Source: Pseudomonas putida
GTDB lineage: Bacteria > Pseudomonadota > Gammaproteobacteria > Pseudomonadales > Pseudomonadaceae
Length of the DNA: 64,000 nucleotides
Direction: 5' to 3'
Assembly (NCBI RefSeq): GCF_005080685.1
Contig: NZ_CP039371.1
Coordinates: forward strand, 1,488,001-1,552,000
Shown here: in pieces, positions 8,973 through 18,400 of the stretch
Layout: the number at the start of each line of letters is the position of its first letter
How positions within the stretch are numbered: position 1 is the stretch's first letter
Notes under the pieces: model-generated
What the model saw: only the letters and a program-made list of their open reading frames with translations
Databases searched by the model: none
Told to the model about the DNA's origin: nothing
Made by a program: the position numbers and the translations under genes

Positions 8973-9087
8973 GCTGACTCCTGAACAATGGGTGAGGGCC
9001 GCAGGTTAGCAATGCCATGCGCTTGGTCTGTAGACCGCCCACGCTAAGTTCTTTATAAAGAGAATCTTACGAATTCCAAGGCGCGCC

Positions 9088-10017
9088 ATGGACCTGCTCA
9101 ACGCCATTCGCAGCTTCGTCAAGGTTGTCGAGGCCGGCAGTATCGCCGGTGGCGCGCGTCTTCTTGGCCTGAGCCCCGCTGCCGTCAGCCAGAACCTGGC
9201 GCGGCTGGAAGGCCACCTGCAGGTCCGGCTGCTCAGTCGCACCACCCGCAGCATGGCCCTGACACCGGCTGGTACGCTGTACTACGAACGGGTCCGGGAG
9301 ATCGAGCGGGAGCTTGCCCTGGCCGAGCAAGCCGTCACTACCCCCGACAGCGAGCCGCAAGGCCGGCTGTGCATTGCCTCGACCTCCGCCTTCGGGCGCC
9401 ACGTGCTGGCGCCGCTGATACCCGCGTTCAGTGCTCGTTATCCGTTGCTTTCGATAGAGTTGGTAACGACTGACCGTCGCGTGAATCATGCCCGGGAGGA
9501 GGTCGACATCAGCCTGCGCATCGCCCCGCAACTGGAAGACCAATTGCTTGCACGGCATATCGCGCGCATTCCGTTCATCTGTTGTGCATCCCCCGGCTAC
9601 CTTGCCAAGGCCGGGCTGCCCGCTTCGCCAGAGGCCCTGCGTGAGCATCGTTGCCTGGTGTTTCGCTATCCGGTCGATGGCCGCTACCTGCGCTGGGGCT
9701 TCGTGCGCGACGGCCTGCGCTTCGAAGCCGAGTTCGGCACGGTGCTCATCAGCGACGACATCGATGCCCTGGCGCAAATGGCGCTCAACGATGGCGGTAT
9801 CACCCGGCTGGCCGAATTCATCGTTCGGCCGCATCTCGACTCGGGTGCCCTGGTGCCCTTGTTCGAATACAGCGACAGCGGCCAAGCCTATGCCCAGACC
9901 GAACCGATGGACGTCTACCTGTGTCTTGCCGATCGCTTCGCCATGACCACCAAGGTGCGTGCGTTCATGGATTACCTGCGTGAATCACTGGGCGACACCT
10001 GGCAGGTGCAGGCATGA
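9088..10017 (+). CDS. LysR-family transcriptional regulator
   Basis: 309 aa. The N-terminal winged helix MDLLNAIRSFVKVVEAGSIA...LLGLSPAAVSQNLARLEGHL is the LysR HTH, and the C-terminal substrate-binding domain follows from about residue 90 (GRLCIASTSAFGRHVLAPLI). It has the CrgA-like short linker. It is divergent from the DUF2798 gene and converges on fadL through the terminator at 10018-10042. The effector is unknown. Confidence 0.9.
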   Translation: MDLLNAIRSFVKVVEAGSIAGGARLLGLSPAAVSQNLARLEGHLQVRLLSRTTRSMALTPAGTLYYERVREIERELALAEQAVTTPDSEPQGRLCIASTSAFGRHVLAPLIPAFSARYPLLSIELVTTDRRVNHAREEVDISLRIAPQLEDQLLARHIARIPFICCASPGYLAKAGLPASPEALREHRCLVFRYPVDGRYLRWGFVRDGLRFEAEFGTVLISDDIDALAQMALNDGGITRLAEFIVRPHLDSGALVPLFEYSDSGQAYAQTEPMDVYLCLADRFAMTTKVRAFMDYLRESLGDTWQVQA

Positions 10018-10042
10018 AAAAACCGCCACGAGGGCGGTTTTC
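10018..10042. terminator. Bidirectional rho-independent terminator
   Basis: Stem AAACCGCC / GGGCGGTTT around the short loop ACGA, with A-rich and T-rich flanks on both sides. It lies between the convergent LysR and fadL genes. Confidence 0.85.
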
Positions 10043-10059
10043 CATGCAACGGGTAGCGA

Positions 10060-11325
10060 TCAGAAGCGGTAGGTGAGGGAAGCACCGATACCGTGAGCGC
10101 TGTTCTCGTACTTGGCCTGGTAGCTGCCTTTGGTGGAGCTGACCTGGTTGACCTTGGTGTCTTCCTCCCACAGGTAGGAGTAAGCGACGTCGATGGTCAT
10201 GTCGTCGTTCGGGCTCCAGCCGGCACCCAGGCTGAAGACCTTGCGGTCGCCGGTCGGAATGCGTGGGGAACGGTCGGTGTTGTTGGTCGGGGACTGGTCC
10301 ACGGTGAAGCCGGTGCGCAGTACCCACTCCTTGTTGACGCGGTAGGAGGCGCCGATGGCGTGGGCCCAGGTGTCGTGCCAGTTCTGTTCTTCGGTGATGG
10401 TCTCGAACGCCGAACCTTGCAGAAGCGCTGGAACGTCGTTCTGCACGGTGATGTTTTCCAGGCGGCTCCAGCGGGTCCAGGTGCTACCGGCGTAGAGTGT
10501 CCAGTGGTCATCCAACTCGTGCGTGACGGAAAGGTCGATGGACTCTGGCGTCTTGATCTTCAGGGTAGCGTCGAACTTGCTGCCGTCGTACGGGCCGATC
10601 AGCGGCGTGCTGACGCGGGTCTTGCCCTCGAGCTTGTAGTCGACCATCGAGTGGTAGGTCAGACCTACACGCGTGCGATCGGTGGCCTGGACCAGGATAC
10701 CGATGTTGTAGCCAACGGCGGTATCGTCACCCTTGATCTTCACCTCGCCATCGTTGCTGCCAGGCGAGAACGGGTTGATCAGGCTGGAACCCAGTTCACC
10801 CTCGATGCGGTTGATGGTCGGACCGAAACCGATGGACACCTTGTCGTTGAAGGCGTAGCTGACGGTTGGCTGGAAGGTGATGACCTGGACGTGGCTCTTC
10901 TTGCCCCAGTAGCGCGCGGCATCGTCGCTACCGTAGTCGGTCACCAGGCCGAACGGTACATAGACACCGAAGCCTACGCTCCAGTGATCGTCGAGCGGCT
11001 TGACGTAGTAGCCCATGGGCACGCCCACGGTAGGCACCATATCACCGTCGGTTTCCCCCCCGAGGTTGCTGCCTGGGCCCGAGATGTCGGTTTTTGCGAT
11101 GACGGCTGCGCCGCCCACGGTGAACTGTTCGCGCTTTAGGCGCGACATGCCGGCAGGGTTGCCAAACACGGTACTGGCATCTTCGGCAGAGGAAGAACGA
11201 CCCGCGAAACCTGTACCCATCCCACTGATGCTTTGCTCGTTGAGTGCAAAGCCACTGGCGAGCAGTTGGCTGGATGCGACGGCAACGGCTACGCCGAGGG
11301 AGGTTTTGAGCATTGCTTTTTTCAT
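10060..11325 (-). CDS. FadL/OmpP1-family outer membrane transporter
   Basis: A 421-aa beta-barrel protein for uptake of long-chain fatty acids or other hydrophobic compounds across the outer membrane. It has a signal peptide (MKKAMLKTSLGVAVAVASSQLLA before SGFALNEQS) and the FadL N-terminal plug signature SGFALNEQSISGMGTGFAG followed by AEDASTVFGNPAGMSRL. It ends in the aromatic ASLTYRF, the usual outer-membrane insertion signal. The ribosome site AAGGAG lies just before the start. The substrate is not deducible; no fatty-acid genes are adjacent. Confidence 0.93.
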   Translation of the reverse strand: MKKAMLKTSLGVAVAVASSQLLASGFALNEQSISGMGTGFAGRSSSAEDASTVFGNPAGMSRLKREQFTVGGAAVIAKTDISGPGSNLGGETDGDMVPTVGVPMGYYVKPLDDHWSVGFGVYVPFGLVTDYGSDDAARYWGKKSHVQVITFQPTVSYAFNDKVSIGFGPTINRIEGELGSSLINPFSPGSNDGEVKIKGDDTAVGYNIGILVQATDRTRVGLTYHSMVDYKLEGKTRVSTPLIGPYDGSKFDATLKIKTPESIDLSVTHELDDHWTLYAGSTWTRWSRLENITVQNDVPALLQGSAFETITEEQNWHDTWAHAIGASYRVNKEWVLRTGFTVDQSPTNNTDRSPRIPTGDRKVFSLGAGWSPNDDMTIDVAYSYLWEEDTKVNQVSSTKGSYQAKYENSAHGIGASLTYRF

Positions 11326-11470
11326 TATTAGAACTCCTTGAGGTCTCCGGGGCGAAAAGCTACCAACAAATCACGCGCCGCGCTATAGGCTCAAACGCAG
11401 GAGATAGAGCGCTTTTGTAGGACAATCCGACCAAAATTCCTTTTTATCTAATCAGAATGTAGGACCTTTC

Positions 11471-11953
11471 TTACGAGGCCTGTGGGATCTTTTGCGAGAC
11501 ACAGGTTTGCCAGGCAACCGTGAAGTCGCGCAGACGGCCTTGCGGATGGAACACCTGGCGCCATATTCGCGCCAGGCCGAGCAGGTCGTCGGCAGCCGGC
11601 AATGGCGCAGCGTGCTCTTCGATGAGCATCCAGGCGATGGCGGTGGAGTAACGCAGATTGACGGCCAGTTCCAGGTAGGGGCCGCCGAGGAAGGCGTGCT
11701 GGCTGGCCAGGCCGCGGACGAGGCTGGCAAGGTCGGGGTCGCGGGCCAGATACTGGTCCCACAAGGCCTGGTGGCGTTGTTCGCCGATCCGGTACAGACC
11801 ATGCCCGCGGCGGTCATGTAAAACCGAGCCGAGGGCGGACTGGCTGGCGGCGACGCCCAGCAACAAGGCTTCGGCGCTGGCACAGTGGCGATTGAGGTAG
11901 ACCAGGGTTGGCCGGATCACATACTGACACAATTCCTTCGCGGCAATACTCAT
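11471..11953 (-). CDS. Conserved hypothetical protein, 160 aa
   Basis: I do not recognise a named domain. It starts MSIAAKELCQYVIRPTLVYLNRH and contains ALLLGVAASQSALGSVLHD, RGHGLYRIGEQRHQALWDQYLA and a predicted helical C-terminal half. The pattern (leading helix, S.LG, GhGLYRIgeqrH.alWD.YLA) reminds me of small phage-associated or lysozyme-like proteins in which ESGLG...G.YQ.E..TH..iW is conserved, but the catalytic-type Glu is Ser here; this is only an impression. No signal peptide. It lies upstream of fadL on the same strand with a 145-bp gap. Confidence 0.6.
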   Translation of the reverse strand: MSIAAKELCQYVIRPTLVYLNRHCASAEALLLGVAASQSALGSVLHDRRGHGLYRIGEQRHQALWDQYLARDPDLASLVRGLASQHAFLGGPYLELAVNLRYSTAIAWMLIEEHAAPLPAADDLLGLARIWRQVFHPQGRLRDFTVAWQTCVSQKIPQAS

Positions 11954-12201
11954 GATGCCCTCGAGCAGTAATAGGCCGACGGGCGCTGGAGCTTGGCAGC
12001 TGGTGAATGGTCAGGCCCGCCGGAAGCGGCTCGCACCGCTCGAGTTGAAGTGTAGTGTGATAATGCTGGTGTAAAAGGCTGTTTTTAAATCGATTGCGGC
12101 CCGTCGACCGGTGCCATATGCCTTGTGGCAATTACGCCAAGAACCAATGGCAAGCCGGACGACGGATGCATTCAGCGGCTGAATACCACGGTATTCGCCG
12201 C

Positions 12202-12426
12202 TCACGCGGTCAGTGATTGACGCGTACGGGCGATGACCGCCTGCAGCGGCTCCGATCGGCTGTACTGCTCATGGTACAAGCGCTCGGTGTGGCAGGCGAC
12301 GCCGTGTTCGTCTACCAGGGTAAAGCTGAAGCTGCCCTTGCGAGGGGCAACGATAAGGCATTTCAACGGCGAAAAAGCCTGGGAAAGGGTGCCAATGGCA
12401 GCCTGAATTTGTGGATGGGTATTCAT
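12202..12426 (-). CDS. DUF3509 family small protein
   Basis: 74 aa, MNTHPQIQAAIGTLSQAFSP followed by LKCLIVAPRKGSFSFTLVDEHGV, then a basic tail. Length and the pattern FxPxxC...G(S)xxxTLxD.xG match the Pseudomonas-specific DUF3509 family of unknown function. The ATG at 12426 is preferred to a GTG nine codons upstream because an AGGA sequence lies 12 bases before it and DUF3509 members start close to this point. Confidence 0.75.
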   Translation of the reverse strand: MNTHPQIQAAIGTLSQAFSPLKCLIVAPRKGSFSFTLVDEHGVACHTERLYHEQYSRSEPLQAVIARTRQSLTA

Positions 12427-13388
12427 CTTGTTGGATGTTCCTGCTTTAAACACGGAGATTAGGATCCGTGCATGATAGAAACGTTCCAGTGACGCCTTTA
12501 TTAAGGGACGAACGAACCTGACTGGAACAGGGCAGCCAGAGAGGGCGCAATCAAAAGTGGGCGCTTGGGCTGACTGGTAGGTACTTCAGAAGGCAGGCAA
12601 CACACCGGGCCAAGGTTCTAGGCTATCGGGGTTGAATCCTGATCAATCTGTCACGTGATTCGTGCTTGGGCAGCGTGCGGCTGGCGAGGGAATCATCGAT
12701 TGGGCCAGTCCTGGTTTCAGCGGCGGGCATCTCTGTGAATCGACACAGATGAGCGGGCAGCAAGGACATGAATGGCCGGAATTGACTTTCAGCTGGGTAC
12801 TAACGAGGCGCACCTTAACGTAGATGCGAGCATTTGGCAAGCTTTGCTGCTTGTCACCAGGCGAGCCGCACAGTATGGCGCCAATCGCCTTGGCTGTGAA
12901 GAGGGAGGAACGTGGCGACAACGTTCGTGATGTGCTGATTCAGGGCATGGCCGGCGTGCCCTTTGGCCAGTTGTGCACATTTGCAGTGCAGGTTGTAACG
13001 GCTCGGCAACAACACCGTTGGCGCTCGCCAATGACTTGACTGGACCCTTAAGTCAATGAAAAAAAACACTAATTTTTGCTGGTGAAAAAATCGTCAGTTT
13101 GACTGTAGGCCCCGTTTCATAAGGGTTTGAGAGGTCTTTGAAGGCGTTGTCCACCGACTTATCCACAGGAACTGTGGATTGTCCCTAGCGCTTGCTCTAG
13201 CACGGGCGTGCCAGCAATTTGCAGAACTGTCCGACAATCAGAAGGCAGCAGTCGACCGGTTGGTCATGGGTTCTAAAACGTCAAGAAAAGATCATTTAAA
13301 TTTTTTTACATCCGACCGGAATCTGCACGCCGCGACGCAAAAAAAAGAGTAGAGTGGCGCGCTTTTCGAATTGCCATGCTGCCTGGTC
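12427..13388. other. About 960 bp without a convincing gene
   Basis: Short open frames on both strands here lack ribosome sites and family features. The second half (13040-13370) is clearly more AT-rich than the surroundings, with A and T runs at 13058-13066, 13299-13306 and 13339-13346. It contains a DnaA-box inverted pair at 13159-13180. It may hold the promoter of the Sel1-like gene or a non-coding RNA; I see no proof of either. Confidence 0.6.
13159..13180. promoter_or_regulatory. Inverted pair of DnaA-box-like sites
   Basis: A perfect DnaA-box consensus TTATCCACA (13159-13167), a 5-nt spacer, then TGTGGATT on the other strand. The inner arms ATCCACA/TGTGGAT pair perfectly. A second, longer site of the same layout and spacing is at 45758-45786. 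Confidence 0.5.
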
Positions 13389-13811
13389 ATGAAGTTTCGC
13401 GGTAAACCACTCCCCACATCCGCTGCGCCGTCGTCGGCTGCGCCTGCCAAACGTTTTTCGCTGAAAGTTGCCCTTTGGCTGCTCGACAACCCGCGCCTGG
13501 GCGACAAACCCCAGGTCAAGCACCTGGCCGGGCGTCTGCTGAAGCAGCCGGCCAGGCAGGGTGTGGTGGTGGCGCAGAGTCGACTGGGGCAGATGCTGTG
13601 CCGCGACTGCGGCAATTCCCGCGACCGGCGTATCGGCCACGAACTGCTGCGCCAGGCAGCCCGCGCCGGCGACCGGCGGGCCCAGCTGGAGTATGCGCGG
13701 GTGTGCCAGGCCAGCGAGCCGGAGCAGGCGCGGTACTGGCTGGAGCTGGCGGCGGGGCAGGGCTCGCAGGAGGCGCGGCGGTTGCTCGGGCAGTGGTTTC
13801 CTGGGGGCTGA
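13389..13811 (+). CDS. Sel1-like repeat protein
   Basis: 140 aa, basic N terminus (MKFRGKPLPTSAAPSSAAPA) followed by helical pairs of the Sel1/TPR-like kind: VVVAQSRLGQMLCRDCGN, IGHELLRQAARAGDRRAQLEYARV, ARYWLELAAGQGSQEARRLLGQW. The repeats usually mediate protein contacts. The ATG at 13389 is preferred to a TTG 18 bp upstream; neither has a strong Shine-Dalgarno. No signal peptide is evident. Followed by a REP pair. Confidence 0.75.
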   Translation: MKFRGKPLPTSAAPSSAAPAKRFSLKVALWLLDNPRLGDKPQVKHLAGRLLKQPARQGVVVAQSRLGQMLCRDCGNSRDRRIGHELLRQAARAGDRRAQLEYARVCQASEPEQARYWLELAAGQGSQEARRLLGQWFPGG

Positions 13812-13823
13812 TGCGGGAGCTGT

Positions 13824-13889
13824 GCCGGCCTATTCGCGGGTGAACCCCTAAGTTCCTGCAGGAGCGGGTTCACCCGCGAACAGGCCGGC
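13824..13889. repeat. REP palindrome
   Basis: Inverted arms GCCGGCCTATTCGCGGGTGA and its near-complement in 13864-13889, of the P. putida REP type, between the Sel1-like gene and rmuC. It can form a long hairpin and may end transcription. Confidence 0.85.
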
Positions 13890-13955
13890 CCAGGCAGCCC
13901 TCCCGTCAGGCTGATAAGCTGCACTGCATTTGCATCAAGATCGATCGGGGTAACC

Positions 13956-15443
13956 ATGGCAGTGGATCTGACCAGCATCCTGCTGGGCATCGTAATGGCG
14001 GCGGTGCCGTGTGTGGGCTGGGTCATTCAACAGCAGCGTCGCTACAGCAGCCGCGAGGGCGAGCGGGCGTTGCTCGAGGAGCGCCTGAACAGTGCGCAGT
14101 TGGCCCAGGAAGGCTTGCAGGCGCAACTCGAAGCCAACCGCGACGAGATCAGCGACCTCAGCGAAGCCAACACCGTCAAGCAGACCCAACTGGCCGCCCA
14201 GGGCCGCGAGTTGGAGTTGCTGCAGATCGAGCGTGACAACGCCCGCGACGCCGCCCACGCCTGGAACCTCGAACGCGTCAACCGCGAAGCCGAACTGCGT
14301 CGGCTCGAAGCCCAGGCGGCAGGCCTGCAGGCGGAACTGCGCGAGCAGCAGGAAAGCCACCAGCAGCGCCTGGACGACCTGCAGGAAGCCCGCGACACCC
14401 TGCGTGCGCAGTTCGCCGACCTGGCCACGAAGATCTTCGACGAGCGCGAGCAACGCTTCGCCCAGACCAGCCAGCAGCACCTGGGGCAACTGCTCGACCC
14501 GCTCAAGGAGCGCATCCAGGCCTTCGAAAAACGCGTGGAGGAAAGCTACCAGCAGGAAGCCCGCGAGCGCTTCTCGCTGGGCAAGGAGCTCGAGCGTCTG
14601 CAACAACTCAACCTGCGCTTGTCCGACGAGGCGACCAATCTGACCCAGGCGCTCAAGGGCCAGAAAACCCAGGGCAACTGGGGCGAGCTGATCCTCGAGC
14701 GGGTGCTGGAGCACGCCGGCCTGGAAAAAGGCCGCGAATACCAGACCCAGGTCAACCTCAAGAGCGCCGATGGCGAGCGTTTCCAGCCCGATGTGCTGAT
14801 CATGCTGCCTGGCGATAAACAGGTAGTGGTGGACGCCAAGGTCAGCCTGACGGCCTACCAACAGTTCGTCAGCAACAACGACGATGCGGCGCTCAAGCAG
14901 CACGTGCAATCGTTGCGCAGCCACGTCAAAGGCTTGTCGAGCAAGGACTACAACCGCCTCGAAGGCCTGCACAGCCTGGACTTCGTCCTGCTTTTCGTAC
15001 CCATCGAAGCGGCGTTCTCGGCCGCCTTGCAGGCCGAGCCCAATCTGTTCCAGGAGGCTTTCGACCGGCAGATCGTCATCGTCAGCCCGACCACCTTGCT
15101 GGCGACCCTGCGGGTCATCGACAGCCTGTGGAAGCAGGAGCGCCAGGGCCAGAACGCCCGGGAGATCGCCGAGCGTGCCGGCTGGCTGTACGACAAGTTC
15201 GTGCTGTTCATCCAGGACCTGGACGAACTGGGCAGCCGCCTGCAGCAAGTGGACAAGGCCTACGCGGCCGCGCGCAACAAGCTCTGCGAAGGGCGTGGCA
15301 ACCTGGTGAGTCGCAGCGAGCAGCTCAAGCTGCTCGGCGCCCGGGCCAGCAAGAACCTGCCGGCCGATCTGCTGGAGCGGGCGCTGTCCGACGAGGCCCT
15401 AACGGGCGAGGCGGTTACTGAGCCAGGCTCAGATGACGGTTGA
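13956..15443 (+). CDS. rmuC: DNA recombination protein RmuC homolog
   Basis: 495 aa. A single N-terminal membrane helix (SILLGIVMAAVPCVGWVI) is followed by a long coiled coil of about residues 25-200 rich in Glu/Arg/Gln, and then by the RmuC nuclease-like domain (LKGQKTQGNWGELILERVLE, QPDVLIMLPGDKQVVVDAKVSL). RmuC limits recombination between short inverted repeats and is thought to act on abnormal DNA structures. Its last 29 bp overlap, tail to tail, the 3' end of the hybrid kinase gene on the opposite strand. Confidence 0.93.
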   Translation: MAVDLTSILLGIVMAAVPCVGWVIQQQRRYSSREGERALLEERLNSAQLAQEGLQAQLEANRDEISDLSEANTVKQTQLAAQGRELELLQIERDNARDAAHAWNLERVNREAELRRLEAQAAGLQAELREQQESHQQRLDDLQEARDTLRAQFADLATKIFDEREQRFAQTSQQHLGQLLDPLKERIQAFEKRVEESYQQEARERFSLGKELERLQQLNLRLSDEATNLTQALKGQKTQGNWGELILERVLEHAGLEKGREYQTQVNLKSADGERFQPDVLIMLPGDKQVVVDAKVSLTAYQQFVSNNDDAALKQHVQSLRSHVKGLSSKDYNRLEGLHSLDFVLLFVPIEAAFSAALQAEPNLFQEAFDRQIVIVSPTTLLATLRVIDSLWKQERQGQNAREIAERAGWLYDKFVLFIQDLDELGSRLQQVDKAYAAARNKLCEGRGNLVSRSEQLKLLGARASKNLPADLLERALSDEALTGEAVTEPGSDDG

Positions 15444-18400
15444 GCAGGGCGCGCAAGGCCGCTGGCTTGACCGGCTTGGCCAGGTAGTCGAGCCCAGCGG
15501 CATGCACCGAAGAAATGGTCTCGTTGCGCCCATCGGCGCTGATCACCACACCCGGCACCGGCTCGCCCAGCCGCGCACGTAGCCAGCCCATCAGCTCGGT
15601 GCCGGTCTCGCCATCATCGAGGTGGTAGTCCACCAGCGCCAGGTGTGGGCGCATGCCCTTGGCCAGCAGCGCCTCGCACTCCTCGCGGTTGCGCGCGGTC
15701 CAGACCTGGCAGCCCCAGCGGCTGAGCAGGCTGTTCATGCCGATGAGGATGCTGTCTTCGTTGTCGACGCACAGCACCTGCAGCCCGGACAGGGGCTGGC
15801 CAGTCTGTTCGACCACGGCGACCGGCGCCGGCGCGGGCTGCTTGGCGACCGGCACGCTGACCCGGAACACCGTGCCGCGGCCCGGCCATGAACGCACTTC
15901 CAGCGGATGACCGAGCACCCGGCACAAACCGTCGGCGATCGCCAGGCCCAGGCCCAGGCCTTTTTCGGCGCGGGTCTGGTGGCTGTCCAGGCGTTTGAAC
16001 TCCTGGAAAATCACTTGCAGCTTGTCGTCGGCGATACCCGGGCCGCGATCCCACACCTCCAGCCACAGGCGCTCGCCCTGGCGGCGCACGCCGAGCAGGA
16101 TCGGACCCTTGCCGTAGCGCAGGGCATTGGTCAGGAAGTTCTGCAGCACCCGGCGCAGCAGCTTCATGTCGCTGTCGATGCGCAGGCGGCTGCCGCGCAG
16201 ACGGAACTCCAGGCCCTTCTCGGCCGCCAGCAGCTTGAATTCGGCGCCGAGGGTGTCGAACAGCTCGCTGAGGGCGAAGGGCTTGGCGTCGGGGGTGACC
16301 TTGCCGTTTTCCAGGCGCGAGATGTCCAGCAGGTCGCTGATCAGTTCTTCGGCCGAGCGCAGTGAGCTGTCCATGTGCTGCACCAACTGCTGCGCCTCTT
16401 CGTTCATGGCGCCTTCGGCCTGCTGCGACAGCGCGGCGGAGAACAGCCGCGCGGCATTGAGCGGTTGCATCAGGTCGTGGCTGACTGCGGCCAGGAAGCG
16501 GCTTTTCGACTGGCTCACCGCCTCGGCCTGGCTCTTCGCCTCGCTCAGTGCCTGGTTCAGTTGCGACAGCTCGTGGGTACGCTCGGCCACCCGTTGCTCC
16601 AGGCTCTCGTTGGCCTCACGCAGGGCCTGTTCGGCCTCGCGGAACGGGGTGATGTCGGTGAAGCTCATGACGAAGCCGCCACCGGGCATCGGGTTGCCGA
16701 TCAGCTCGATGACCCGGCCATTGGGGAACAGGCGCTCGGAGGAGTGCGCCCGGCCCTGGCGCATCCAGTGCAGGCGCCGGGCTACGTGGACCTGCGCTTC
16801 GCCGGGGCCGCACAGGCCTCGCTCGGCGTTGTAGCGGATGATGTCGGCGATCGGCCGGCCAACGCTGATCAGCCCCTCTGGGTAGTTGAACAGCTCCAGG
16901 TAGCGACGGTTCCAGGCCACCAGGTGCAGGTTCTGGTCGACCACGCTGATGCCCTGGTTGATGTTCTCGATGGCGCCTTGCAGCAGGGCGCGGTTGAACT
17001 GCAGCACCTCGCTGGCTTCGTCGGCGATGCGCACCACGTCCTCGAGCTGCATGTCGCGGCCTTCGATGGCCGCCTTGACCACGGCGCGTGTCGATGAGGT
17101 GCCGAGCACGCCGGCGAGCAGGCGCTCGGTATGCTCGATCCAGTCGCCATCGGCGTTCTGGTTGGGGTTGAAGCCCTTGCCCTGGCGGTAGGCGAAGCGG
17201 ATGAAACTCTGCCGTGCGCGTTCCTCGCCGACGAAGCGTGCGGCAAGCTTGAGCAGGTCGTCGATCTGCACTGCCAGCAGCGGCTTGCTGTTCGGGCGAG
17301 TGGTCTGCTGGCCGATGAAACGCCCGGCCTGCCAATGCTCCGAGACGCGTGTGCGCGACAGGATCGAGACCCAGGCGAAGAGGGTGAAGTTGCCTGCCAG
17401 CGACAGCACCACGCCCTGGGTGAGTGGGGTGATGGGCAGGTTCAGCGGATTGCCGTGCAGCCAGGCCAGGCCCGGGAACAACTCCAGCGACCAGCCCAGG
17501 CTGTGGGCGGTGATCGGCAGTACCAGGGTGTAGAACCACAGGAAGATACCTGCGGCCAGGCCGGCGAACACGCCCCGGCGGTTGGCCTGCTTCCAGTACA
17601 GCGCGCCGAGCATGGCCGGGGTCAGCTGGGTGACGGCAGCGAAGGCGATCTGGCCGATGGTCGCCAGGCTCGCGGTGGAGCCCAGCAGGCGATAGCTGAC
17701 ATAGGCCAGCAGGAGGATGACCACGATGGTCACCCGGCGCACCGACAGCATCCAGTGGCGGAACGCCTCGAACGGGCGCTCGGCGTTGTTGCGCCGTAGC
17801 AGCCAGGGCAGCAGCATGTCGTTGGACACCATGGTCGACAGCGCCACGGCCTCGACGATGACCATGCCGGTGGCGGCCGAGGCGCCACCGATGAACGCCA
17901 GCAGGGCCAGGCTCGGGTGCGCTTCGGCCAGTGGCAGGCTGATGACGAACGAGTCGGAAATCACCGTGCCCGGCAACAGCATCTGCCCGGCCAGGGCGAT
18001 CGGCACCACGAACAGCGCGGCCAGCACCAGGTAGGCGGGGAACACCCAGCGCGCCAGGCGCATGTCCTGTGGCTCGATGTTTTCCACCACGGTGACGTGG
18101 AACTGCCGCGGCAGGCAGATGATCGCCATCATCGCCACGGCAGTCTGCACCACCATCGATGGCCAGTTGATGGTCTCCTGCCAATAGCTGTCGAGCTGCA
18201 CCGCCTGGCGCGCCTGGCTGAACAGGTCGTCGAAGCCGTCGTAGAGGTTGAAGACGATGAATACGCCGACGGCGAGGAAGGCCAGCAATTTGATGAGTGA
18301 CTCGAAGGCGATCGCCAGGACCATGCCGCGGTGGTGTTCGGTGACGTCCAGGCTGCGCGTGCCGAAGACGATGGCGAACAGCGCCAGCACCAGCGAAACC

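Noticed and set aside
12643..13069. Short ORFs on both strands in the 12.4-13.4 kb gap
   Set aside because: Overlapping frames without ribosome sites, with low-complexity composition and no recognisable motif.
13824..13889. CRISPR-like array suggested by many palindromic repeats in the window
   Set aside because: The repeats are dispersed REP elements in single or paired form, without regular spacers and without cas genes.
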